The notes below the pieces were generated by a model. It was not told the DNA's origin. It did not search any database and saw nothing but the letters and a program-made list of their open reading frames with translations. Positions 1 through 11,089 of a stretch of 64,000 nt of DNA are shown here, piece by piece. This DNA is from Dromaius novaehollandiae (lineage: Eukaryota > Chordata > Aves > Casuariiformes > Dromaiidae). The stretch is from positions 64,117,601 through 64,181,600 of the forward strand of contig NC_088102.1 in assembly GCF_036370855.1 (NCBI RefSeq). Reading direction: 5' to 3'. Position 1 is the stretch's first letter. Every line of letters begins with the position of its first letter. Both the position numbers and the translations under genes were made by a program.

Positions 1-269
1 ACTAGTTTGCACCCTACAACCAACAGAAAAGGGAACTAAGTGAGCTTTAACACAGTGTAGCTAAGCCTCTCAGTAATACTGGAATCAAGTGGAACTGCGA
101 GAAAGAGAGAGAAAATAATGCGTTTAGCAGAGGAAAGATTTCTGAGCAAAGGTCTTCTTATAGTCTCATCCCTGAATGAATTAAAGTTCTGGGGGAGGAG
201 GCCGGAGAAACCAGAGTGAGCGAAATAAAAAGTATGACAGGAGCAAAGGAGCCAGAAACTGTGAATCCA

Positions 270-790
270 GACTCAGCGTGGGCAGGCGCCGGGAGCCGGA
301 GCCCGCAGCTCGGCGGCCCCGGGCGGCGGGGGAGCCGGGCCCGCCGCTGCTGCCCGCGGGAAAAGCGCCGCGGGGCTGCGGCCGGCCGCCCCCGCCCGCC
401 GCGGCCGCTCTAGGCGCGGAGGGCCCCGGCCGCAGGGGCGCGGCGCGTCCGCCGCCGAGGGCTGCCTGCGGCGGGACGGCGTGAGCCGCCGGGGCCCGGG
501 CGCTGCGGCGGGGCGGCCGCACGCCGGCGCCAGGCCTGCCCGGGGAGCCCCGCGCCGCCACCGCGGCCCTCGGGGCCCGCAGCGCGGGCTGCGCCCCGGC
601 GGGAGGCGGCTGCCAGCGCGCCCCGGCGGGGCTGCCGCCGCCGGGCCCGGGCCCGGGCCCTGGGCCGCGGCCCCCGCAACCCCGGGCCGCGGGAGGCTGC
701 CGGCGGGCAGGGAAGGCACGCCGGAGCCGCGGTGCCCGCGCCGGGGCTGCGCTCGCAGCGGGGACGAGGCTCACCTTCCCTTCCCCCCGA
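270..790. promoter_or_regulatory. CpG island 1
   Basis: Extremely GC- and CpG-rich sequence contains GGGCCC-type repeats near 645-665. Long open frames on both strands here come only from the scarcity of A/T stop codons. It is flanked on the right by a minus-strand donor at 775. It is probably an alternative promoter or a CpG-island enhancer for the minus-strand transcription unit. Confidence 0.7.
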
Positions 791-903
791 GGAGCGCACT
801 TCAAAATGGTTTTGCAGACGCTGGCCAAGCTGCACTTGGTGCATTGATTCCAAGTACAGTGCCTGGTTTGGTTTCCGTATATTCTTTGGCTTTTAATAGC
901 TAG
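775..903 (-). other. Candidate internal exon, minus strand (129 bp)
   Basis: On the minus strand a strong acceptor (TTTCTTTTTTCCTCAG) is followed by 129 bp and a good donor (GGGAAG|GTGAGC). One frame is open throughout and phase-neutral at both ends (43 codons), with Cys spaced in HCTWNQCTKC and again downstream. A second frame has an ATG (844-842) open to the donor but in a poor Kozak context. The exon abuts the CpG island at 0.27-0.78 kb. An alternative 5' UTR exon of SOX6 is the likeliest identity; a novel coding exon is possible. Confidence 0.45.
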
Positions 904-3900
904 CTGAGGAAAAAAGAAAGCATTATTGTTTTCCTTCTTTCCTTCTCTCATTGCCTATTCTAAATTTGACTCCAAAGTTTAAGCAGTTGAATTGGCTAAT
1001 TCTGAATACAGTCTATTGAGAGACCAGACACAGCAGTATATCCCTGTATAGCAATAGATACAATGTGCTGAATTGGCAGTCTAATTATAAATGTGGCATT
1101 TGGACCTCCTTTCAGACCCAGTGCCACCTTACCTTATGAGGGAACTTCAACTACAGCAACTGTTCAAAACAAAATGCCATTACAGGATCAGCTTCACCCA
1201 ACACTAGAACCAGCCAGGGGATTGTTTTACAAACAGCCTTTCTCACTTAACACAAGAATGTATTATAAGAAAAAGTTATGGATAGTGCAGAGTCTGAAGA
1301 AAATGCGTATGTAGTTTCTGCCAGGTGTCGAGCTACTTCAAACTGCAGCATACTCCGAATGACCTCATTATTTTCTTTTAAATGTACTCACTATAAATAG
1401 ATTTTTTTTTATTTTTACTAGAATGAACTGCTAGGTACGCTTGCTGTTTATATTCCGAGTATAGCGAGCATATAACATCGTGAGCACAGAAACACACAAA
1501 TTATCGTGGCTCAAAACAAAAACCTGCAATAAAATCCCACCAAAGAACTCATGATGTGCTGAAAAAGTTTTTAAAGAGTCTTTTCTATGGAAATATTTGT
1601 ATATAATGGCAGACTGCACATATCTCGCATTCATTCTTACTATTTACTTTATGGTATAATGGCTTAATTAAATGAGTGGGCACAAGCACGTCAATAAAAC
1701 AAGTCAAGTCAAGTCGAAGTCTCAAAACAGGTTTCAAAATTACTCCATTACACGAATACGGAAAGGGAAATTCGTTAATTTTTGGACTCGAAATCCTGTT
1801 TGAGGACTGGATAACACTGTTCTCCTGTCCTTATGATCAGCAGTGAAGATGGAAATACTAAAAAAATGCTAAAATAAGGGTAAAAGAAAACATTGTGAAC
1901 AAAGTGCCGATCATGTGCCGAAGGCTATTTAAATTACTTTAATAAACATATACCTTATCTACAAACAGCAGGCGCAGATATACTACTTTATCACTGAAAG
2001 TTTCACCGTCTAGGTTTTTGGGAAACACCCCTAGGACAGGACTAATCTGTCGTCCCCAGGCTCCCAACGTGCTGACTCTCTCCCGTGAGACACCCCTGAC
2101 ACTCAGACACAACACTAATTGTCTTTTCACGTTGCCACTTTCGCTCCTTCCCGTCCTTAAAAAAAAACCTGTGAAACGGTCTGTAGAAAGCAAAGACAGC
2201 AATCAAATCGATATGATCAGTGCCTCTGACTGACCTCCAGGCCCTGCTCTCCTAAAGCACACAGCCCCTGCTGCAAAGCGGGTTAACTGCTCCATGCTGT
2301 TCAGCAGCACTGGGACACGGAGCAAGGAAGCTCTCTCGGCAGAGCAGCAATTCGCTGGCAGCTAAATTATTAATGTACGCGTGTAAGTACCTGGTCATAT
2401 AAGGCGCATATGTTCTCTTTCACGTCTCTATATACACATCTATATGCTAGCACATCGCAGACACACGCGTACATGCATTACACGAGCATACTCGGCAGCC
2501 TGCTCCTCTCGGAGAGCGCAGGGAAGCTGGAGAGGCAGAATCATTAGTTCCCACTGATAATTCTTTTCAGGATCATGAATGGAACAATTGTCAAAAACTG
2601 CGGGAAAAAAACAAGCCCTAAGACTATTATATACAGACACAGCTTGTGTGCGCGCATGTGACATTTTCAGGCAACACAGATTTGTTCATAAACTCTTCAG
2701 CATTATTCGAGATAAAACATTAAATTGCTTATACAGTTAAAGAGGCTCCTTATCTCTAATAAAAAAAAAAAACAAACAGCTTCGAAGGTAGTGAAAGCTA
2801 GGAAAAGAACAAGCTCTCCACCAGACACACCTTGCCTTACTCGGATTCTACAGCACTGTCTACAAACAGCTGCTATATGTTGTTGCACTGCCACTACTTT
2901 ATTTAAATAATAATAATAATAAGTGAAATACTTCCTGAAAAACTTACTTTGCATTTAGTTTAGGCACTATTCTTTTTTTCAGCTCGCAAAGGAAGCCGTT
3001 TTGTCCAGGTTAGGTATTGTCTACTTATGGATCAGCCTCTGGCTAAGGGTTTATTTTAATTTATGGCTTATGCATTCTTTTAAGGTCGATTTGCATGACC
3101 TCCGGCAAAGAGCTAAGGCAGCAAGAAATCCCAAGTCGAACGTTGCCACAAAGCGGCACAGATCTCCCCTTCTCATGGTGTAAACAGAGCTCCCTGATGA
3201 TGGACTGCTTTCTTCCCCCCTCCTTCTGTATCACAAATTAGGGTGTGATATCAATTTTAAAGTTTTCAGTATAACTTTATCCAAACCCTCTGCTTGGAGA
3301 GATAAGGCGCCACCACAGGAACTACAAATCCTCGGGATAGTGCCCCGTTGTGGCCAAAAACAACATTACCACCTACAGGTCCAGTATCTTTGTATTATTG
3401 CATGCTCCGTGGATAGCACTTATTTGTGGCGAACTTCAAAGCAGTCACCCACCTCAAACTTAGCGGAGAACTTAAAAGCGCTACTAAATTCCTCTCGCCT
3501 TTCTCCATTCCGTGTCTTTGGGGGTTAGCCGAGAAGAGAAACCCACGCGAACACTTCGGAGTAATGACAGCAGCTCTCTGCTCCCAAAGATTTATTTCGG
3601 ATTTTATTTTTCCTCTCTCTCTCTCTCCCTCTCGTGTTAGTTTCTTGCGTACAATATCTTCCTAGCACCATGTGTTCGCCTGCCGTGGGTGATCTTAAAA
3701 TACAACGCTGATCTGTCACTACATTTTAAAATAAACTCCGCACGGGGAGGATGAGAAAGTGTTGTGATTTCAAGGTACTGAGGTCCCTTAATGTCTCTGA
3801 AACCTCGGGATTCAAACAGCCCCGGAAACTCACACGGGGACGAGACTATAACTACTTCTCCCTAAAAACCCTCGTGGTAGAAAAGTAAATAATCGTGCAG

Positions 3901-4160
3901 GGGGAGGCGGAGGGGGAGGGGGGAATTCAGCAACGTTAAAAGCTAAACAACAGATCTACCTCCGGACGCTGCTGCTTTAGTCCCTTGCAACTAACAACCC
4001 ATTAAAGACAGCGCAGGGGGAACCGGATTCTCTCCTGCAAAGCGACATAAATCCAGCGAAAACCCACTAAACCACCACCGCCACCACCAAGCCACGCAGC
4101 ACTACACACCACAGCAAACAACAGGTATACAACACAATAGGGCTTTTTTTTCCTGGTTAC
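904..4160. other. Non-coding stretch between CpG islands 1 and 2
   Basis: No coding exon was recognised. A minus-strand GTAAGT donor occurs at 2948 (GCAAA|GTAAGT). Several short open frames are unsupported. The G-rich run at 3900-3925 could form a quadruplex. The sequence looks single-copy, without recognisable interspersed repeats, which is usual around developmental promoters. Confidence 0.5.
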
Positions 4161-4350
4161 CTCCTCGGGATCCAGTGTGGCACAAAGCAATGGGAGAGCC
4201 TCCTTTTTTTTTGCAACGCGCTTCGGTAATTTTCATTAAAAAAAAGAGGGAAGGAGGTGAAAGGAGAGAGAGAAGGAGGAATAAATGGGTAGTAATTCAG
4301 TAAAATAAAATAAAATAAGATAAAATAAAATAAAATAAAATAAATGAGCT
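4161..4350 (-). other. Possible minus-strand exon end near CpG island 2
   Basis: On the minus strand CCCGAGGAG|GTAACC is an acceptable donor with the last exon base at 4161. It lies downstream (minus sense) of the GA tract and CpG island at 4.66-5.33 kb. A first exon read from that island could end here. The 5' limit is unknown. Confidence 0.25.
4301..4344 (+). repeat. (TAAAA)n microsatellite
   Basis: About nine TAAAA units with one TAAGA interruption. Confidence 0.9.
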
Positions 4351-4662
4351 AAAGTCTGCTGGTGTTTCTCCGGGCCATGGATGTGCAGGATCCCGATCGT
4401 TAGAAGTTTGCGGATGGGTTGCCTGGAGATTTGGTTACAATCAGGTTCATTATTATTATTTTTTTTTCCTCCTGAAACAAGTGAAGGCGATGGTTACTGC
4501 TGTCAATCTTGGCAATCAATGTGAGCGGCCATGTCGTAAGTATTCAAAGCATTTCCCGTCGTGCAACATCAGAAAGTGAGTGGCCAGGGCATTGATCTGA
4601 GGAAGGCAAAAGGAGGCAGGGCTCCCCCGCCCAGACAGCACAGGCAAGATGAGACAACACAC

Positions 4663-4669
4663 AGAGAGA

Positions 4670-4706
<37 letters not shown>

Positions 4707-4767
4707 AGGGAGGGAGGGAGGGAGAGGGAAGGAGAGGGAGAGGGAGACCGAGAGCGAGCGAGCGGGG
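4663..4767 (+). repeat. (GA)n-(GGGA)n purine tract
   Basis: An uninterrupted (GA)n run passes into (GGGA)n and further purine-rich repeats. It makes the stop-free ORFs on both strands that overlap here. Such GAGA tracts are common at developmental promoters and can form triplex DNA. Confidence 0.9.
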
Positions 4768-4929
4768 AAAGCAACAACTGAGGAGAAAGTGAGCACAAAA
4801 CAGAAAGTGAAATCACCCCCGGCTGCCAGCCGCATCCCCGAGAAGCTATCACCACTCACATTGCTATTAGACAAATGAAACCTTAAACCTCTCTGCTCTA
4901 ATGACCACTGATTGCCCGGAGTGGTGAGG

Positions 4930-5340
4930 AAAGGTACTAGAAAGTTAGCGGGGAGGGGGTGCGAGGGCGGGGTGGGGAGGGGGAGGGGGAGGGCGGCGGG
5001 GCCGGAAAAGGAGGAGGGGGAGCGGGGGTTCCCGGGAGAGCCGCGGACGCGGAGCCGGCGCGGGCGGGGGGCAGAGTCGGGTTACAGGCGGCACCCGCCG
5101 CGCCAGCGCGCCCCGCGCTCCCGCCGGCCGCGGGCAGGCACGCGCCGAGGGCTCCGCGCCGGCTCCCGGGCGCAGGCTGCGCGAGCGAGAGAAAGGGGCA
5201 GGAAAGAGAGGGTCAGAGAGACGGAGACGGTGGGCAGGGCACGGGATGGACTGGTCAGGGACCGGGGACAGGCGACCAGCGACCAGCAAATGCTCCCTGA
5301 CAGCTGATCCGCGGGGCTCCGAGGAGCCCGATCCCACAGC
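4930..5340. promoter_or_regulatory. CpG island 2 with G-quadruplex-prone start
   Basis: The island is GC- and CpG-rich and begins with a long succession of G runs at 4952-5003 (GGGG-A-GGGGG and similar). It sits directly beside the purine tract. It is probably an alternative promoter of the minus-strand unit, but direction cannot be read with certainty. Confidence 0.65.
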
Positions 5341-5350
5341 CCCGTCGGGG

Positions 5351-7675
5351 TACGACCAGAAGAACCGTGAAGTACAAATTGTACCAGGGATGGGAACCTG
5401 GCCGTAGGCTACCCCAGGCCACGGGAGAGAAAGGGGGGAGAGGCAGGAGCAGGAACTCGGAGTCCAAACTAGGTGAGGATGTGCTCAACAGAGAGGGGAA
5501 ACGTGAGCAGAGCTGGAAGCAAGAGGCAGGTATGATGTGGGAAGGAACAAACTGATTGAGACCGGAGTCAAGTTAGGGCTGGGGTTCTCGTGGCGACGAC
5601 GAGAGACTGCAGCAGCGGCAGTCTCTCTCCCTCTCTCTTTCAAAAGGCAACAGATAGGGACGTGAATACAACTTGAATACCAGTTTAGGAACTCACGCTC
5701 CCTTGGTAGTGCTAATTGGAAGAAAAATCTGGGAGAAAGAAGGGAAAACTAGAAGGCGATGAGCAGAAAATCAACCAGTGGCGTAGAGCAGTGAAAAATC
5801 AGGGAAGTCTCTCTCCCGTATTTTTACTTTCCAAAGGTAAACATAAAAGAGCCTTTCAGACTGCCAGGGGCCCGCAGATCAGGTGGGCAAACAACGCCGG
5901 AAAGCTAACGTCTCCCTCTTTTGATATTACTCACACCTAGGCTAAACTGATGTTAGGATGGGAGTGCGGAAAGCAACCTCAAGCCCACAAAATGAGAGAG
6001 AGAGAGAAGTTGTTGATTCATCTCTGTATTTTTGGCACTTTCTCCCCATTTTCCAGAAGGCGCCTGGAACAGTTAGTAACAGAGAAACTTTTTAATTTTA
6101 AAATAGCTTCATAACTTATAGAGGCCAAAAAGACGAGGAGAAAGCCTGATTTCGCTTTCCTCCTCTCTCCAGGAGAAATTTGAGGAAAAGGTTAGAAGCA
6201 GAAGTACACTCTGCTCTCCTGCAGATGAACCTGGCTTCATCAGAACGGGATGAAAACTGAACATTAACGTGATGCCACAGGACTGATCTGACCCGGCTCT
6301 ACGCTTTTCTATTAAGCCGGAAAACTCAAAACACTAGTAGAGTCATGCAATATTGCATCCTCTGCCCTGCTGTCCGACGTATTACCGTCCCTCTCGAGTC
6401 GAGCACAGAGAAAATGGGTTTTAAGTCAGAACCTCTTGGAATAACGTGACTATTTTATAAGGTATTTTTGGCAATTCCACTAAAAAAAAAGAGCATTCAG
6501 GTATTATTCGGTGAGGAGCAATCACCCTGAAACAGAACTTTAAATGTATCCATCAAAGCTTTATCACTAAAGTAGCTGGCTGAGGACATAACAGCTAATT
6601 TCCACGCGATCTTTTAATTCTAATAAAAGACACTAAAAAGTAAAATTCGGAGACGGGAGTAAATTGTAAGATTGTAAATATTGAGTTTGTATTCACCTGC
6701 GTTCAGCAAATTTAAACTATTCACCTGGCTGCAGTTATCTAGAGTATGGATTTAGCAACAGGAAATAGCTTCCTTTCCAGATATTGCTATGTCCTTTTTC
6801 ATAAGAATTCCCGTGATTAGTCAGTGACACCTTCCTTTTAACACATTTAAATCTGCTGCAAGTAAAGGAAACACCTTGACTTTTTGCATAACTAGTAGCT
6901 TTAGCACCAGGAAAAAAAAAGTTATGTAAGAAAACAGCTCCATTTAGAGTACAAGGATGTACCATCCTGTTCGGGGTTACTACGCCATCCATTTGTTACT
7001 GTAAGTTTTTTTCCTTTCAAGAAAGGAACAGAAAAAAATACATCCTCAGCTGTACCGTCCTCCTTTGAACAACCTGCTAAGTACGAGGCGGTAATGCGGC
7101 AACAGACAATTAAGACATCAGAAAAATTTAACCGCCCACCTAACTCCAAATCGGAGGAGCATCTCTGCACTCCCGAAAATACTGTGCAGAGAACGGCACT
7201 AAGTTGGGGCAGGACACCGCAGAGATGTGTCCACGTTCCCAGGCACAGCGCAAGTAACACACTGTAGCTTGTTGCTTCCCCTGTGTGATCAATTAAGTTG
7301 CAGATGTAGCACTCACTGTCAAAGAGCTACAACTTCTCCGCGGTAGAAAAAGAGGGCTTCTTGCACATCGTATGCAAACGTGTGTGTACGGGCGCTGCTC
7401 AGTAACAATTGTGTTTCCCTCTTTGTTTGCATAAGCGAACGTCCGCCGTGTAAATAGGTATACACGTGCCGAGAAACAAGAAATCATTTTTACTTTTAGC
7501 GTTACCATTCGCTTAATGTCTGTATTTTAAATTACTTCCCCTGCTTTTCTTTCACAAAGGCTAAAGATAGCCACAGAAGCCAGCGCAGCCAGATGTTGAG
7601 GAGGGATGCTGAACTGCTGTGGGTCCTTGCAGAGGGAAGGAATCAGAGGCTCTCAGTTCACGTTGGAGCACTTAC
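5351..7675. other. Non-coding stretch right of CpG island 2
   Basis: No exon was recognised from protein similarity. A weak minus-strand donor (CGCAG|GTGAAT) ends at 6697. The sequence is unique in appearance, with purine-rich patches and no recognisable transposable elements. Confidence 0.45.
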
Positions 7676-7850
7676 CTGTTCACAGCCGTCACTGCATTTT
7701 GCGCTCTCTTCGTAAATACATTAACGTAAAGCAATGTTCAATAAGCAATGCAACCTGTGTGCTAACTTTCACACACCGCAGCTTTAAGATGAGCAAATCT
7801 GCAACTCCGGCAGAGTTGGTAGAACAGTCTCTGAAGTTTTGATTCAAAGA
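7676..7850 (-). other. Putative minus-strand first exon
   Basis: On the minus strand the sequence ends GTGAACAG|GTAAGT, a full-consensus donor with the last exon base at 7676. No credible acceptor precedes it within about 180 bp, so an alternative first exon is more likely than an internal one. The upper boundary is only indicative. Confidence 0.35.
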
Positions 7851-8409
7851 GCAAGAAACTCCACGTTACAAGTCATTCACACATTCACAAGCTATTCTCC
7901 CCAATTAATGCCGAACAATTAACAAGCATCTTTATAAATTCACTCTGCTGACACTCTCCGACAATGAAGACTTTTTATAGGCTTGTTGAAAATGTTCAGA
8001 GAAATTTTGTAAAATAATCAACTGCATTTAAGAGAAAGCTAAAGGAAAAGAAGTTAAAGCCTGATCACACGATTGGAAAAAAGTTTGGTTAGACTAGATA
8101 AAAGCAGATTACTGCACATTTCTTCACAATCAAACCCATCAGCTGATGCGTGTTCCCCTAGAACAGGAACCTCTAGAGATTTTCTCAAAATTTAGGGGAC
8201 GTTTGCATTTTATTACACCCAAAGCAAAAGATCTGACTGAAAACAAAAACTCTGAATTCCTTAAGACGTCATCTGTTAACACAATGTATTGTCCTGGCGG
8301 AAACAGTATCAAATAAAAGGTTTTAATTTCATTTGAAACTGTATATCATCTTGATAGAGAAGCAAAAAGCCGCAGCAACAACAATCTCCCCACTCCACCC
8401 CCCCGTTCC

Positions 8410-8432
8410 AAAAAAAAAAAAAAAAAAAAAAA
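8410..8432 (+). repeat. Poly(A) run (23 A)
   Basis: An uninterrupted A homopolymer follows a C-rich run. No SINE or pseudogene body was recognised upstream. Confidence 0.9.
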
Positions 8433-8609
8433 GGAAAAACCACATAAACTTTTACAAAGAAAATAAAAGCAAGTTTGACATGAAAACCCCTTCCTGTCTC
8501 GGAAAGTTCATTTTAAAGGTCCCCTCTGTAAATCTAAAGTGCAAACACCAGGCTAAGGTAGTGAGTGGCTGGAATTTGCATGCTGATAAGAGAAGGCTGT
8601 TGTACTTAC

Positions 8610-8789
8610 AGTGACAGAGGGCAGGCTGCGGAAGAAAAGCTGTTTGTGTTAGCCTGAGAGTCACCCAGGGCTGCAATGAGAGCAGAAGAGAGGAGTGGGA
8701 GTGCCAAGCTGGATACACCTTCACCGCATCTCATCACATCTGCCAGCCTCTCTCTCCCTCTCTCTTTCATTTCCACATTCCCTTTGTTC
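8610..8789 (-). other. Candidate internal exon, minus strand, with nested acceptors
   Basis: The minus strand shows an acceptor with eight T before CAG (exon start 8789) and a donor CTGTCACT|GTAAGT (exon end 8610). Inside lie two further acceptors: a long pyrimidine tract ending CTCTCATTGCAG, and TTTTCTTCCGCAG. The exon could therefore be about 180, 61 or 16 bp long. There is no long conserved-looking frame. An untranslated SOX6 exon is the working reading. Confidence 0.4.
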
Positions 8790-9278
8790 CTGAAAAAAAA
8801 ATCTACACGTCACATCAGTCCCCAGATGCAGTCTACACCAAAGAAAAAAATGAATAATTCAATCAAACTGTGCATAGTCTCTAAGGCAATAAATCTATTG
8901 CACTTAAAGAAACGAAGGGTAATTACCACTATAGAATTAGAATAAGGCCAGAGAGCGCAGGGATCCCAGGGTCTGTAAACTCCACGGTCAAATAAAGTTT
9001 CATTTATTTAATCCTTTGACAACCCCAGTGTAAACTAAAGGGGAGGATCAGAACTTATTCCGTGTGGGTTTGAGAATGCTTGAAGTGAATGTTATAAAAG
9101 CAGAGCGCCCGTGATCTCTAATAAACACAATGCAAGGAAGTAGAAGTGTTTCACTGCATCACCTCCAGGGTCCGATCCCCCCTCCCTAATGAAGAGCAGA
9201 CCACACTCCCACTTCCACCGGCTTCTGCCGCTCTCTACAAGTGCAACGGGAATCGCTGGCAGCGAGCAGCAGCCTTAC

Positions 9279-9650
9279 CTGCTCCTAGATTTCAAATAAA
9301 GCCTTACAAAAACTCATGGTAACCGGCAATTTTGTTCCACGCTCTGGCGGAGAGAAACCATGGGGAATTTGCACCAGCAAGGAGTGAATAGGAACGTTGT
9401 CCCTGACTTCTGGATTTGTCCTGGGCTGAGTTTAGGGGAATGCCTGCCGGGGGCGGGGGGAACACGCTCGGGAGCGGAGCCCAGGCAGGCAGGCGGCAGC
9501 AACGCTGTAACAGAGCCCTGCGACGCACCGACCTAGGTAGCATAGAGAAGAGCCACAGTTTTCCCTCTCCTACCTCTAACGTTGCACTGCCGGCTCGGAG
9601 GTAAGATGACTCTGTATTGTTTTTATTCTCTCCGGGTAACTCAGGTCCCA
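9279..9650 (-). other. Putative minus-strand first exon
   Basis: On the minus strand TAGGAGCAG|GTAAGG is a strong donor (last exon base 9279). The sequence upstream is moderately GC-rich. A stop-free frame of about 117 codons crosses it but resembles no known protein. On the opposite strand CGGCTCGGAG|GTAAGA is a good + donor ending at 9600, so the segment may be a divergent promoter with overlapping first exons. Confidence 0.35.
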
Positions 9651-9849
9651 GGGGCATGCTTCTGTGTTAATGAGGGCGGCGGCTTAGGGCTGTGTCTCGG
9701 ATCGTTATATCAAATCAGGCTGGAGTTTAACATCGGCATCTGCTGCTTTACGCTTTCAATCACATTCTTTGTAAACTTCTCCTGGGGGGCTGGGGGGAGG
9801 AGAGAGAAGAGGAAAAGAGGGGGGAAAAAAAAAAACAAACAGGTGAGGC

Positions 9850-10293
9850 TGTGCTGTTAAGATGACATAAACCCTTACTCTAATTCAGCGAGGCTTTGTG
9901 CCGGCCGGAAAGATTAAGACACCTTCCATTGACGTAGGGAATCGCGCATCTCCCATCCTTGAACCGTTTTGAAAGACAGTTTTGATTTATCCAAAACATT
10001 AACGGAACTGTTATTCTAATAAAGGTAAACTAGAAAACACACTTGCCTCTCCGCTCACTTGCGCTTTGTTTACGTGCTTAAAACGCCACCGTGAGGCGAG
10101 TGCAAATAAAGCAACGAGAGCAAACGCCTGCCAAGGAGCTCTCGGATTAGCACTTCGCAAAGCAAAACAAACAGCGTTAGCAACATCGCGAAAGTCATCG
10201 AAGAATCTCGCCCTGGCAACCTGCTCTTCCAATGGCTCTTGCCATGAAACGCCAGCCGGAGCCTTCCTGCAGCCTCCCCCACACTGAGCAACT
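9850..10293. other. Non-coding, moderately GC-rich shoulder
   Basis: No exon was recognised. A + strand donor-like site (AACAG|GTGAGG) ends at 9841. Short overlapping open frames on both strands are not supported by any recognisable motif. Confidence 0.35.
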
Positions 10294-10294
10294 C

Positions 10295-10350
10295 CACACA
10301 CACACACACACACACACACACGCTCGCTCGCTCGCTCTTTCTCTCTCTCT
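10295..10350 (+). repeat. (CA)n-(CGCT)n-(CT)n compound microsatellite
   Basis: About 13 CA units are followed by four CGCT units and a CT run. Confidence 0.95.
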
Positions 10351-10944
10351 GAATGATGCCTGGATGAGAGAACCAGGAACAGAATTTAAGGCTCAGAGAT
10401 GGGAATACACAAAGAAAAAAAAATCAGGGACTTTCTTAACCACATGCCCCCGAGGGCCTCTTTTTCATTCGCCTTTCACACTAGAAATCAGAGCACACAG
10501 TGCTTGTTTCCACAGTGGGACCCGGGTGTAGTGAGGCAAGAGCCCCTCGGCCCCCCTTTCCTCCCACACGGTAGCTCGCTATCTGTAAAATGCCTCCAAT
10601 CTCACTGCTTAAAGGGGGTTTCCTGTCAGAGAATGTGCTAGGAAGTATTTCTGACTGCTTTTCCCAACTTGTACCCCATTCTCCAGGGAAACTCAGGCCA
10701 AGTGCACTGCCCAGGCTTCCCCAGAGGATTTTGCTTCTCTAGCTTTCTAGTTGTTTTCAATTCACAGGCTTGGTGTGTGGTTCAGAATCTATACTGGAGT
10801 TATTTTTTAATGGAAGGGGAAATATAAAAAAAAAATAGGATGTTGTGACCCATGAACAGTACCTGGAGTCATGGTGCTCATTTAAAGTTGCGGGCAAGGC
10901 TCAGTCAGCATAGTGAGTTTTTTAGGCATGCTCCAGATGCAAGA
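10351..10944. other. Non-coding, nothing recognised
   Basis: AT/GC-balanced sequence shows no convincing splice pair, repeat family or coding frame. Confidence 0.4.
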
Positions 10945-10992
10945 AAACTATAGCACTGGATCAGCATCAAGAGATGGGCTCTAGTGATATAT
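10945..10992 (+). repeat. 48-bp duplicated module, copy A
   Basis: The module runs from AAACTATAGCACTGG to CTCTAGTGATATAT. It recurs at 12408-12455 with a single G/A difference. Confidence 0.9.
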
Positions 10993-11066
10993 AGGGGCAT
11001 AAATGCATCATGATACATTGCAATGCTTAGCTGTAGTCCCATGAAACACCTTACACAGAGAGGGGA

Positions 11067-11083
11067 CCCCCCCCCCCCCCCCC
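11067..11083 (+). repeat. Poly(C) run (17 C)
   Basis: The run is an uninterrupted C homopolymer, prone to sequencing error and to i-motif formation. Confidence 0.9.
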
Positions 11084-11089
11084 GCAGGA

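Noticed and set aside
181-951. 256-codon minus-strand open frame and shorter overlapping frames across CpG island 1
   Set aside because: Low-complexity Pro/Ala/Gly/Arg translation on both strands is explained by CpG-island composition. Only the 775-903 part has splice signals.
4544-4878. Three overlapping ORFs of about 100 codons on both strands
   Set aside because: They exist only because the (GA)n/(GGGA)n tract contains no stop codons; the product is Ser/Leu or Arg/Glu repeats.
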